A stretch of DNA of 17,257 bases from CAZYQW01 sp964649825 (GCA_964649825.1 CAZYQW010000128.1:1-17257); one strand, 5' to 3'. Shown: positions 7,157 through 14,833, numbered from the stretch's first letter. The notes: a model not told the origin generated them from the sequence alone. Numbers and translations: made by a program.

Positions 7157-9024
7157 CAGCCGTCCTCCCTCTTGGTGGGATCCATCTTGTCGAGGTCGAG
7201 CTGGTGGTGGAACTCTGCGTCGATCGTGCGCTCGAGGTAGCTCCGACTCGGCCACCAAGCGGGGCCGTTCACGAGCTGCTCGCGGATGCGCAACGCGTCG
7301 GGCTGGATCGGGTGGAGCTCGAGCGAACGGCGGATGTTCCAGAGCGCTCGGTCATAGTCGCCCGCCGCCGCGTTCCGTTCGGCGGCCAGGTTCAGGCATG
7401 CGCTCTGTCGCTCGCGGCTCCACGGCAGCAGCCCGAGCCGGCTCCCGACGCGCACGCGTTCGGTGTAGCCCTCCCCGCGGATTCCCTGGTCGATGAGCGT
7501 CTGGTCGCTCTTCAGCACGGTCGCCTTGATGAGGAAGATCACTTCGGACTGCTGGATCTGCTCGTCCTCGCCGCGGAACGGGACCCCGGCGTACGGGATG
7601 TCGCCGAGCAACGGCACCTGCGAGCGGACGTTGCGCGTGTCCTCGCGGAACAGGCCGCCGATCACTGCCGTGTATCCATCGGGCAGCATCACGTCCGTGT
7701 TGATCGTCTGGATCTCCTCGTCGGGGATCTGTTGGGTGATGCCGCCGAGCCCCTCGACCTCGCGGAACGTGACGCGCGAGACCTTCGGCCCCAGCTCGAG
7801 GCGAATGCGTCCGTCGGCAAGGATGTACGGGCGGATGTCGAGCGCGACGCCGGTGTCGATGAACTGCACGCTCTGCAGCACCTGGTTCTCGACCACGACC
7901 GTCTCGAGGTAGCCGACCCGCGTGCCGACCAGGATCTTCGAACGCTGGCGGTTCACCGCGAGGACCTTCGGGTTCGCGAGGATGCTGACGTCGGTGATCT
8001 GGTCGAGGGCGCGCAGGAAGACGCCGACCTCGTCGCCGATGATTCCGCCCGCGCGGAACGTGGCGGGTCCGCCGCCCGCGTTGCCGGCGCTGCTGATCGC
8101 AAAGCCCTCGTTCGACGGCAGGGTGGGAGTCAGGATGTTGCCGTTGGCGTCGAGCGACGTCTTCAACCCGATCGGGGTCGCGCCGACCGGGAAGTTGAAG
8201 AAGTCGACGAAGTTGACGTCGGTCAGCAGGGCGAAGTCGATGCCGAACGCATTGTCCTCGCTCAGGGTCGTCGACACGATCGTCGTCTCGATCAGGACCT
8301 GTGGCGGCTCGACGTCGACCTGCCGGATGAAAGCCTCGACCGCGTCGAGGTGGGCGGCGACGTCGTGGACGATGATCGCATTATGGGCCGCGTACTCGTC
8401 CGTGTTCGGGGTGTAGACTGCGTCCTCGCTGTCGACGCTCGACCCGGCCTGGTCCCCGACGGCCTGTCCGCCAGCGTCGCTGTCCAGGTCCCGTGTCGGC
8501 ACGATGGAACCCCGCGGCGAGAGGAGCGGCGCCGCGAACTCCTTCGCGTCGTCCGGCCGCAGGTAGTTCAGGTCGATGACGCGGCTGAGGAGCGGCCGCG
8601 AGTCGTCATCGATGCCCTGGATCTCCTCGGCCGTGTAGACGAAGACGAAGTCGTCTCGCTCGCGATAGACGAGTCCATAGGGCGTCAGCAGTCCGTCCAG
8701 CGCATCGAGGAACGGCACCCCGTAGATCGTCGCGCTGACGCGTTGACTGACACCCTTGCTCGGCACGATGTTGCGACGTGCCTGCACGGCGAGCTTCTGG
8801 AGCACGTTCGTGACGTCGTCGTTCTGGGCAATGATGTCGACCGTGCCGTAGCTCGACACCCGAACCTCGGACGTCCCGGGACCGCCGAGGGAGGGAGCCT
8901 TTGCGTCGGGCTTGGGCTCGGCGGACGGCTCGGTCGTGATCGTGACGTTCTGCGCCTCGATTCGACCGGGTCCGATCGCCGCCACGATCGGGACCAGAAA
9001 GACGCTCAGTCCCCGGAGTTTCAT
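7156..9024 (-). CDS. Outer-membrane secretin of the Tad pilus (RcpA/CpaC role) with a TPR-like tail
   Basis: 622 residues from ATG 9024, preceded by GAGGGA (9035-9040) ten bases upstream. A signal peptide ends near IEA (22-24). Residues about 55-130 form an STN/secretin-TonB type short domain (VDIIAQNDDVTNVLQKLAVQ to FVFVYTAEE). An N-domain with NAIIVHDVAAHLDAVEAFIR (215-234) precedes the secretin core (about 240-503). The core carries the family signature: DGYTAVIGGLF (449-459) then VPLLGDIPYAGVPFR (470-484). After the core comes a tail of about 110 residues. It includes ACLNLAAERNAAAGDYDRAL, which looks like a single TPR hairpin, and an acidic end. The secretin forms the channel through which the pilus leaves the cell. 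It is divergent from the ATPase gene and coupled to the TPR lipoprotein. The tail is unusual compared with standard Tad secretins. Confidence 0.93.
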   Translation of the reverse strand: MKLRGLSVFLVPIVAAIGPGRIEAQNVTITTEPSAEPKPDAKAPSLGGPGTSEVRVSSYGTVDIIAQNDDVTNVLQKLAVQARRNIVPSKGVSQRVSATIYGVPFLDALDGLLTPYGLVYRERDDFVFVYTAEEIQGIDDDSRPLLSRVIDLNYLRPDDAKEFAAPLLSPRGSIVPTRDLDSDAGGQAVGDQAGSSVDSEDAVYTPNTDEYAAHNAIIVHDVAAHLDAVEAFIRQVDVEPPQVLIETTIVSTTLSEDNAFGIDFALLTDVNFVDFFNFPVGATPIGLKTSLDANGNILTPTLPSNEGFAISSAGNAGGGPATFRAGGIIGDEVGVFLRALDQITDVSILANPKVLAVNRQRSKILVGTRVGYLETVVVENQVLQSVQFIDTGVALDIRPYILADGRIRLELGPKVSRVTFREVEGLGGITQQIPDEEIQTINTDVMLPDGYTAVIGGLFREDTRNVRSQVPLLGDIPYAGVPFRGEDEQIQQSEVIFLIKATVLKSDQTLIDQGIRGEGYTERVRVGSRLGLLPWSRERQSACLNLAAERNAAAGDYDRALWNIRRSLELHPIQPDALRIREQLVNGPAWWPSRSYLERTIDAEFHHQLDLDKMDPTKREDG

Positions 9025-9379
9025 GGGCGCAAGTTCCCTCGGCGTAGGTTGTTCGAGAGACTATCCACGGAGCGCGTTGGATCAACTACGAACGTGGATG
9101 GATTCGCTCCCACGACCGCTCCGAGCCCTCGAGGACCTGCGTCGCAGAACGCCTCGCCGCACGCGCTGGACGGAATTCCTCCACTCGCAACGGCCCGGAG
9201 GACGATGGACGGCGTTGGACGTTCCGGCGCCGGCCGGGATCGGCCCGTCGATTCCTCCGGTTCACGGCGCGGGGCGTCCGCGCTTCGGTCCCCATCCGGT
9301 CGGGTTTGGATGTCCAGGCTTGGCTTCGCCGCGGAATTGGTAGGATCCAACCGGGTTCAAGATCTCGAGGCACAAAGAG
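9025..9379. promoter_or_regulatory. Divergent control region of the Tad locus (355 bp; 361 bp if the ATPase starts at 9386)
   Basis: No convincing gene lies here; the open frames are Arg/Pro-rich shadows. For the minus arm a weak sigma-70-like pair is possible: TTGATC (complement of 9080-9085) and TAGTCT (complement of 9058-9063), 16 bases apart, with the -10 about 34 bases before the secretin ATG. For the plus arm, TTGGCT and TAGGAT near 9320-9347 are only about 15 bases apart and weaker. A sigma-54 element was looked for and not found. A small inverted repeat CGTGG/CCACG surrounds about 9094-9114. Both arms of the pilus locus are presumably controlled from this stretch. Confidence 0.45.
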
Positions 9380-9385
9380 GTGACG

Positions 9386-10582
9386 GTGACCGACGTCAGC
9401 CAGGGAACGGTTTCGGGCGGGGCGGGCTCGACCGTCGCGGACACCGGCGAGATGAAGGCATACCGGGCCGGCGTCCGGTACTTCCTGGGCCCCCTCGTTC
9501 CACTGCTCGAAGACGAGTCCGTCAGCGAGATCATGGTCAATGGTCCCAAAGACGTGTTCGTCGAACGGGGCGGAAAGATCTCGAAGTCCGAGGCCGAGTT
9601 TCGCGACGAGGACGAGCTGCGCGCCGCCGCGAACAACATCGCGCAATACGTCGGCAAGGCGATCACCGACGACGAGCCGATCCTGGATGGCCGCCTCCCG
9701 GATGGGTCGCGCGTCTGCATCGTCCTTCATCCGGTCGCCGCCCGTGGCACTTCGATCAACATCCGCCGGTTCCTGCGCTCCGCGCTGACGCCCGAGTTCC
9801 TGCTCGAACGCAAGGCAGTGACCCCGGAGGCGCTGGAGTTCATCCTCCTGGCGGTCAAGGCGGAGCAGAACGTCGTCGTCAGCGGAGGAACGGGGTCGGG
9901 CAAGACCACTCTCTTGAACATCCTCTCGACGGCGTTCGACGACGCGCAGCGACTCGTGATCATCGAGGACACGCGCGAGCTCCAGATCCAGAAGAAGCAC
10001 GTCGTCCAGATGGAAGCCCGGCCGGCCGACGCGTACGGCCGCGGAGAGATCACGGTCCGGGACCTCTTCGTCACGTCGTTGCGAATGCGTCCGGACCGGA
10101 TCGTCGTCGGCGAAGTCCGTCGTGGCGAGGCGCTCGACATGATCCAGGCCATGACCAGCGGCCATCGCGGATCGCTTGCCACGCTTCACGCGGACAACCC
10201 GGCTCAATGTTGCGGCCGCCTCGAGACGATGTGCTTGATGGCCGACCTCGGGCTCCCGATGGTGGCGCTCCGGCGCCAGATCGGGCTCGCGATCGACCTG
10301 GTGGTCCAGGTCGCCCGTCTCCACACGGGCCGGCGCTTGATCACCCACGTGAGCGAGATCGAATACGACGAACCGACGAACACGTACCGAATCCGCGACA
10401 TCTTCGCGCTCGACACCCGCGAGGAGGAGCCGATCCTGAAGTGGACGGGCCAGCGGCCGAACCTCGCCGACGAGATCGGATGGCGAGGACTCCAAGGAGA
10501 GATCCGCCTGACCCGTGCCGTCTTCGACGCACCGGCGGCGCCTCGCGCGACGTCTCCCACGTCGCATGGGGGTGCGCCATGA
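9386..10582 (+). CDS. cpaF: CpaF/TadA-type secretion ATPase
   Basis: Two in-frame GTG codons are possible starts (9380 and 9386). AAAGAGG (9374-9380) overlaps the first and sits five bases before the second, so I choose 9386, giving 398 residues. The family usually has 400-500. Numbered from 9380, the protein shows SEIMVNGPKDVFVERGGKI (49-67), DEPILDGRLPDGSRVCIVLH (98-117) and a Walker A loop GGTGSGKTT (169-177). It then has the Asp box VIIEDTRELQI (193-203), a Walker B-like RIVVGEVRRGEA (240-251) and the His box SGHRGSLATLHADNP (260-274). It is the hexameric cytoplasmic ATPase that powers Flp pilus assembly. The N-terminal domain is short and there is no FHA or other extra domain. Its TGA overlaps the first pilin's ATG. 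Confidence 0.95.
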   Translation: MTDVSQGTVSGGAGSTVADTGEMKAYRAGVRYFLGPLVPLLEDESVSEIMVNGPKDVFVERGGKISKSEAEFRDEDELRAAANNIAQYVGKAITDDEPILDGRLPDGSRVCIVLHPVAARGTSINIRRFLRSALTPEFLLERKAVTPEALEFILLAVKAEQNVVVSGGTGSGKTTLLNILSTAFDDAQRLVIIEDTRELQIQKKHVVQMEARPADAYGRGEITVRDLFVTSLRMRPDRIVVGEVRRGEALDMIQAMTSGHRGSLATLHADNPAQCCGRLETMCLMADLGLPMVALRRQIGLAIDLVVQVARLHTGRRLITHVSEIEYDEPTNTYRIRDIFALDTREEEPILKWTGQRPNLADEIGWRGLQGEIRLTRAVFDAPAAPRATSPTSHGGAP

Positions 10583-10770
10583 ACGCGCGATTCGACGTTC
10601 GCCGCGCCGTCGATCTGGGCCGGGACGAATCGGGCCAGATGACCGTCGAGTGGGTCCTAGTGACCACGCTCGTGATCATTCCGATCGGCATGACGATCCC
10701 CGGGATCATCTACATGCTCGATCTGTATTTTTACCGAGTGGCCGGAGTCATTTCTCTGCCGTTTCCGTAG
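10579..10770 (+). CDS. Flp-type pilin 1
   Basis: 63 residues from an ATG that overlaps the ATPase stop (ATGA at 10579-10582). After a 19-residue basic and acidic leader comes the prepilin processing motif DESG/QMTVEW, with Glu at +5 of the predicted mature protein. This is followed by a hydrophobic stretch VLVTTLVIIPIGMTIPGIIY and an aromatic end (LYFYRVAGVISLPFP). Size, leader and Glu+5 fit Flp/Fap pilins, which usually have Glu-Tyr at +5/+6; here it is Glu-Trp. Predicted processing is by the A24 peptidase encoded at 11138-11908. The gene lies inside a longer meaningless open frame and is easily missed by gene callers. It could be a minor pilin rather than the fibre subunit. Confidence 0.85.
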   Translation: MNARFDVRRAVDLGRDESGQMTVEWVLVTTLVIIPIGMTIPGIIYMLDLYFYRVAGVISLPFP

Positions 10771-10795
10771 CGTCGCCGCTACGATCTCGCGCGAG
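10766..10795 (+). other. Hairpins in the spacer between the two pilins
   Basis: CGTAGCG (10766-10772) and CGCTACG (10777-10783) form a perfect 7-bp stem with a TCGC tetraloop that includes the first pilin's stop codon. It is followed by the 10-bp palindrome CTCGCGCGAG (10786-10795). There is no T-tract, so this is more likely an mRNA stabiliser or processing site than a full terminator. Confidence 0.5.
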
Positions 10796-10838
10796 GAATG
10801 GCCCTACAGCCCAACCCAAAGAGATACGAGATCTGCCC

Positions 10839-11033
10839 ATGCTGGTGCGAACACGCAAGTTCCTGAAGCGACTCCACGCGGACGAGACGGGCCCCAACAC
10901 CGTCGAGTGGATTCTGCTGGTGATTGTGGCGCTGCTTGTCTTGCTTGCGATCTTCTTGATTGCACAGTGGGCGATCGACCAGTTCACGTCGAAGCAGCAG
11001 ACGGTCGAAGGCGACCCGTTCTTCAAGAAGTAG
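10839..11033 (+). CDS. Flp-type pilin 2
   Basis: 64 residues from ATG 10839 (MLVRTRKFLKRLHADETG). The leader is strongly basic. The processing motif is ETG/PNTVEW, with Glu at +5 and Trp at +6, followed by a hydrophobic segment ILLVIVALLVLLAIFLIAQW and a short polar tail ending DPFFKK. A mature protein of about 46 residues is what is expected for Flp, the main fibre subunit of Tad pili, so this is the better candidate for the major pilin. The Shine-Dalgarno sequence is weak (a GA-rich stretch near 10819-10830). An intrinsic terminator follows 58 bases after the stop, as would suit a strongly transcribed pilin unit. Confidence 0.88.
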   Translation: MLVRTRKFLKRLHADETGPNTVEWILLVIVALLVLLAIFLIAQWAIDQFTSKQQTVEGDPFFKK

Positions 11034-11091
11034 GCCTGTCCCTTCACGCGTCCTCCGCCGGCGACAGCACCTCGGCGCGAGGTCGATCGAG

Positions 11092-11122
11092 GCCCATCGG
11101 GTGAACGACTCGGTGGGCTTTT
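11092..11122 (+). terminator. Intrinsic terminator after the pilins
   Basis: GCCCATCG (11092-11099) pairs with CGGTGGGC (11111-11118), an 8-bp stem with one G-T wobble and an 11-base loop, directly followed by TTTT (11119-11122). It lies between pilin 2 and the prepilin peptidase gene, 15 bases before the latter's ATG. It would reduce transcription of the downstream genes relative to the pilins. Confidence 0.65.
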
Positions 11123-11137
11123 CGTTTGAGGGAGACA

Positions 11138-11908
11138 ATGACCGTCGATGAGCCGACGATGACGATTTCCGACTCGGGTCCCGGCGAGGATTCGGCCTCC
11201 GCGTCGGGGGCGAAGGAGGGTTCGGCGACGACGCACGGTCACCAAGCACGGCTCGCGTGGGTGGTCGGCCTGTTCGTCTCGGCGTTGCTCGCGTCGTTGC
11301 TCCAGATCGTCCTGCAGACTCCGACGCGCGGGTACTTCCTCCTCGTCTTCTGCTTCCTCGTGACCGGCGTCGCCATGATGTTCGACGTGGCGACGCGTAC
11401 GATCCCGAATCGGCTCACGTATCCCGCGATCCTTATCGGCCTGTTCGTCAACGGAATCCTGCCGCCGGTGCTCGGCGCGGCGGGCGCCGACGTGGCGGTG
11501 ATCTGGACGGGGGCGAGCGGGTTCCACGACACCATGCTCGGATTCTCGCTCTGCGCGGTGATCGGCCTGGTCAGCTTCATCGCCCGCGGACTGGGCGGCG
11601 GCGACGTCAAGCTCGTCGTCGCGCTCGGCGCGATCCTCGGGTTGAGCGGCGTCGTCCCGGTCCTCTTCAACTGCCTCGTGATCGCGGCGATCATCGGGCT
11701 CCTGAATCTCGCGGTTCGAGGGACGCTCGTGCCGCGGCTGCAGGTCACGGCCGGCCGCCTGCTCGCCGCGCTCGTCACCCGGAAGGGCATGCGCGAGGTC
11801 TATCCGTTCCGGCCGACCGAGGCGCCGTTCGCCCTCTCCCTGCTCCTCGGGCTCGTTTTGGCGCAGTTCGTTGCCCTTCATCGAATCCTGCTCACGATGT
11901 TACCCTAG
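11138..11908 (+). CDS. A24 family prepilin peptidase (TadV/CpaA type)
   Basis: 256 residues. I choose ATG 11138, behind GAGGGAG (11128-11134), over a TTG twelve bases upstream. A Ser/Asp/Ala-rich extension of about 36 residues precedes the first membrane segment. The two catalytic aspartates of the A24 family are clear. One is Asp83 in MMFDVATRTIPNRLTYPAIL. The other is Asp156 in GLGGGDVKLVVALGAILGLS. The rest is about six hydrophobic segments. No N-methyltransferase domain is present, as in TadV/CpaA and unlike PilD. It should cleave the two Flp pilins and the TadE-like pseudopilins at the inner membrane. The protein is longer than a typical TadV because of the N-terminal extension and a basic loop near residues 190-225. 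Confidence 0.93.
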   Translation: MTVDEPTMTISDSGPGEDSASASGAKEGSATTHGHQARLAWVVGLFVSALLASLLQIVLQTPTRGYFLLVFCFLVTGVAMMFDVATRTIPNRLTYPAILIGLFVNGILPPVLGAAGADVAVIWTGASGFHDTMLGFSLCAVIGLVSFIARGLGGGDVKLVVALGAILGLSGVVPVLFNCLVIAAIIGLLNLAVRGTLVPRLQVTAGRLLAALVTRKGMREVYPFRPTEAPFALSLLLGLVLAQFVALHRILLTMLP

Positions 11909-11941
11909 GACTCGGTCGAGCATCGAGCGGAGGTACGGTCG

Positions 11942-12868
11942 ATGAAGAACGAACGAGCTTTACGCCGCTGGACGGTCGACCTTCTGCTGTTCGCCGGCGG
12001 CCTCCTGGCGATCGTGCTCGCGAGCCAGCCGAGCGAGGCGGCGCTCGCGCTCGGCGTGGACGAGATCCCGTGGTGCAACCGCCTCGTCTTCTTCGGGATC
12101 GGCAGCGCCTTCGTCCTGTTCAGCCTCCTCGCGGTTCGGCTGTTCGAACGGCTCATTCGTTCCGGCCGGCGGCTCCGGAGCCTGCGGACGTTGTCGCGCG
12201 CCGAGGCCGGCACCGTCATGGTCGAGTTCGCGCTCGTCTTTCCGATCATCTACCTGGTCATGGCGATGATCATCCAGCTCGCCCTCCTCGCGAACGGTTC
12301 GTTGGTCGTGAGGTACGCGGCGTTCGCGGCGGCGCGAGCCGCGATCGTACGGACGAGCGCGTTCCCCGTGCCGCTCGAGAAGCTTCCCTCGGACCAGGAG
12401 CCGGCGATCAAGAAGGCGGCCCACCTCGTCCTCGCTGCCATCTCGCCGAAGAAGCAGCAGCAGACGAGCACCGACAACGGAGTCTCCACCCTCTTCACGC
12501 TGTTGAAGCAGCAGAAGGGAAAGTGGGGCGACAAGAACATCAAGAAACGAATGACCTACGCGTCCAAGGCGACGCAGGTGAAGATCGAGACGAAGATGTC
12601 GCCGGTCACGCAGTGGGTCCCATTCGTCGGCGCGCTGGAGTCGCCCGTTCCGAATCCGGTGGCCCCGCGCGAGGTGCAGATCACGGTGACGTACCCGTTC
12701 CTCCTCACGATCCCGGGCGTCGGCGTGATTCCAGGGGTGTCCAAGCCGGCCCCCCTCGGCGTGTTCGGACGAGTCTTCAACATCAAGCAGGTCGTGAAGC
12801 TGCATGGCACCGGCCCACGGGAGAGCGCGCTCTTCCTCGCGGACCCGAACTCTTCGAGTGGACTATGA
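11942..12868 (+). CDS. TadE-like pseudopilin with an N-terminal two-segment membrane domain
   Basis: 308 residues from ATG 11942, with GGAGG at 11929-11933, eight bases upstream. The TadE-type motif is EAG/TVMVEFALVFPIIY, with Gly at 90 and Glu at +5, followed by one membrane segment and a region of about 190 residues outside the membrane rich in Lys and Val. Unusually, two further hydrophobic segments (about 12-30 and 47-66) lie before the motif, so the leader is about 90 residues instead of 10-30. With an even number of preceding segments the cleavage site would still face the cytoplasm, where the peptidase works. The C-terminal part contains ITVTYPFLLTIPGVGVIPGV. The stop overlaps the next start (ATGA). 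The role, supporting pilus assembly, is inferred from TadE. Confidence 0.85.
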   Translation: MKNERALRRWTVDLLLFAGGLLAIVLASQPSEAALALGVDEIPWCNRLVFFGIGSAFVLFSLLAVRLFERLIRSGRRLRSLRTLSRAEAGTVMVEFALVFPIIYLVMAMIIQLALLANGSLVVRYAAFAAARAAIVRTSAFPVPLEKLPSDQEPAIKKAAHLVLAAISPKKQQQTSTDNGVSTLFTLLKQQKGKWGDKNIKKRMTYASKATQVKIETKMSPVTQWVPFVGALESPVPNPVAPREVQITVTYPFLLTIPGVGVIPGVSKPAPLGVFGRVFNIKQVVKLHGTGPRESALFLADPNSSSGL

Positions 12869-14193
12869 ACGACCCTCATGATCCCGTCGGCCGGGCGAGA
12901 CTTGGCGCGCTGCTCACCGAGGAAGCGAGCCAGGCCGATCCGGTCGGCGTCGTCGCTCGCGGCGCCATCCGACTGCATCGAGCACGTCGCGGCAACATCT
13001 CGATCCTGTTCATCTTCATGTACCTCGGGTTCTTCTGCGCGGCGGCGATGGTGTGGAACACGGGCTACACGATCGCGGCGCGAGTCCACGTGCAGACGGC
13101 GGCCGATGCGGCCGCCTACGGCGCGTCGGTCTGGAACGCCCGGTGCATGAACATCGTGACCGGGACGAACATGCTGATCAATCGGCACCTGTCGGCCGAG
13201 GCGATCTCGATGTACCACCTGATGTGGACGATCGTCGGCGTGCCGGGCGTGCCGATCATGTGGGCGAACAAGCTGAAGGATCTCGCCGCCGTGCCTTTCG
13301 TCGGCGCGGCGCTCGCGGCGGCCGGGGCGGTCTACATCGCCCTCGTCGAGGTGCCGCCGTACGTCAAGACGATCACGGCCGGCGTGGTCCCCGCCGCCAC
13401 GTCGGGGAACTGGAACCTCGTTGGCGGGCCGCTCGCCAGTCGAGTCGACGACCTGTACAAGTTCCAGCGCGCATGGGTGCAGTCGACGCCGACCGCGATC
13501 GACAACATGCGCAAGCAGCTCGAGAACTACTACGGCTGCACCATCCGTCTCACGCGGCCCGGAGAAACCACGCAGAACGCGAAGAAGGGGCTGATCGATC
13601 CTCCGGTGGTGCAGGGGAACTTCCTCACGATGCTCTTCCCGTTGACGGTGCGCCAGATCGACGAGAGGAACAAGTGGCCCGACTATGCCCCGATCACCAA
13701 GATCAAGTGGGGCAAGGGGATGACCTTCTACAACGCCTCGTACTACATGTGGCACCCGTTGATGGCGATCATCCACGGGAGCAAGCACCACGTGCTCAAG
13801 ACCCACAAGCAGTACTTCGTCTTCGAGCGGCCGATCTGGCAGCAGCCGGATCTGACCGAGCGGCGTGACTACAGCGTCATCGCCACCGTCGTGGATGACG
13901 CGAAGAGCGAGAACCTGGTCGGCCGCGGCGTCTACGACGAGGACGTCACGCCGAAGGACGTCAGCATCGCCTATGCGCAGTCCGAGACGTTCAACGGCGC
14001 GAACGGCGTGTTCTTCTTCTGGCCGATCTTCCGGCTCTGGTCCACTCAGGGCTGGCGTTGGGAGGCGCGTCTCGCGCAGGGCGACCAGCTCGAGGCCGCG
14101 CTCAAGTCCGACAAGACGATGCAGAACCACTGGAAGAAGATCGGCGTGAAGGCCGCGAACTACAGTCAACTCAAGAACGTGGCGCAGCACTGA
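12865..14193 (+). CDS. TadG/TadE-like pilus-assembly membrane protein
   Basis: 442 residues from ATG 12865, which overlaps the previous stop. After a 40-residue cytoplasmic stretch comes RRGNISILFIFMYLGFFCAA, the Tad-like (TadG) N-terminal segment. It is followed by GYTIAARVHVQTAADAAAYG, the conserved 'V-Q-x-A-A-D-A-A-A' stretch of that family. Unlike the neighbours there is no Glu at +5 after the Gly, so cleavage by the prepilin peptidase is doubtful. The remaining 350 residues are presumably periplasmic, rich in Trp, Tyr and Lys, with a second hydrophobic region near residues 145-165 (AAVPFVGAALAAAGAVYIAL). No von Willebrand A domain is visible, although many TadG proteins have one. Membership in the pilus operon is clear from the gene order; exact role unknown. 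Confidence 0.85.
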   Translation: MNDPHDPVGRARLGALLTEEASQADPVGVVARGAIRLHRARRGNISILFIFMYLGFFCAAAMVWNTGYTIAARVHVQTAADAAAYGASVWNARCMNIVTGTNMLINRHLSAEAISMYHLMWTIVGVPGVPIMWANKLKDLAAVPFVGAALAAAGAVYIALVEVPPYVKTITAGVVPAATSGNWNLVGGPLASRVDDLYKFQRAWVQSTPTAIDNMRKQLENYYGCTIRLTRPGETTQNAKKGLIDPPVVQGNFLTMLFPLTVRQIDERNKWPDYAPITKIKWGKGMTFYNASYYMWHPLMAIIHGSKHHVLKTHKQYFVFERPIWQQPDLTERRDYSVIATVVDDAKSENLVGRGVYDEDVTPKDVSIAYAQSETFNGANGVFFFWPIFRLWSTQGWRWEARLAQGDQLEAALKSDKTMQNHWKKIGVKAANYSQLKNVAQH

Positions 14194-14200
14194 CAGCAAG

Positions 14201-14833
14201 ATGGGTCCCGCGATGACGACAGCATCCCCACGCCGCCCGTTCAGGTCCCTTCACGAGCTCCTGTCGTGCGATCGGGGCGCCGTGATGGTGGAGTCGGTGC
14301 TCGTGATGATCCCGCTCGTCTTCTTCCTCTTCCTGTCGCCGGCAATCTGGAAGATGTGGATCACGGATCAGTACACGCGCGTCTCCGCCCACCGCGACAC
14401 CTTCCTCAAGATGTATGCGCCGTTCAGCGTGAACATCCAGGACTCGCCGAGCGTTCCCGTCTTCCTGGGCGGCCTCGGGACGGGAAGCCCGAAGAAGGCC
14501 GCGGTCCCGGCGCTGAAGCTCGACGGCAAGAAGTACCAGCCGGACAAGAGCCTGACCGGCTACACCCTGTTCGCGAACGTCGTGCGCGAGGGACGCCACA
14601 AGCAGACCGTGCGCTACAGCAACGGCTTCAAGGAGTTCCGCGGCGAGTTCGACATGGCGCGCTGGGCCTACACGCTCCGCCCGCCGTGGACGTTCTCCGG
14701 CTACCCGTTCATCGCGAGCCAGTACGGGTCCGAGAAGAACGCCATCTACAATTGGTACAAGAAAGCCTACGAGAAGGCGATGACGAAGAGCGTCCACGAC
14801 TACACGCGGGTGGACAAGAAGCCGGTGAAGTAG
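14201..14833 (+). CDS. TadE-like pseudopilin
   Basis: 210 residues from ATG 14201; a second in-frame ATG at 14213 would also serve, and neither has a strong Shine-Dalgarno sequence. The pseudopilin motif is DRG/AVMVESVLVMIPLVFFLF, with Glu at +5, followed by a single membrane segment. The rest is a Lys- and Tyr-rich external domain (for example YNWYKKAYEKAMTKSVHDYT). It begins seven bases after the stop of the TadG-like gene and is the last gene of the pilus arm. The stop lies inside a 12-bp tandem duplication (GCCGGTGAAGTA at 14821-14832, then GCCAGTGAAGTA at 14833-14844). The repeat supplies a second copy of the stop-codon context, so the protein's last residues may have been shaped by a small duplication. 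Confidence 0.85.
   Translation: MGPAMTTASPRRPFRSLHELLSCDRGAVMVESVLVMIPLVFFLFLSPAIWKMWITDQYTRVSAHRDTFLKMYAPFSVNIQDSPSVPVFLGGLGTGSPKKAAVPALKLDGKKYQPDKSLTGYTLFANVVREGRHKQTVRYSNGFKEFRGEFDMARWAYTLRPPWTFSGYPFIASQYGSEKNAIYNWYKKAYEKAMTKSVHDYTRVDKKPVK

Noticed and set aside
8912..9343. A plus-strand frame in the divergent control region
   Set aside because: It begins antisense to the secretin signal region, has no ribosome binding site, and is Arg/Pro-rich with no recognisable domain.
9300..9345. Possible sigma-54 promoter before the ATPase gene
   Set aside because: A TGGC followed by GC was seen, but the spacing between the GG and GC dinucleotides does not match the -24/-12 pattern.
7147..10770. 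A 1207-codon plus-strand open frame
   Set aside because: It runs antisense to the secretin and out of frame with the ATPase, and is Arg/Asp/Val-rich without domains. Only its last 63 codons, the Flp-type pilin at 10579-10770, are real.
11257..14193. A 978-codon plus-strand open frame
   Set aside because: Its first part is an out-of-frame shadow of the peptidase and TadE-like genes. Only the portion from 12865 is the TadG-like protein.
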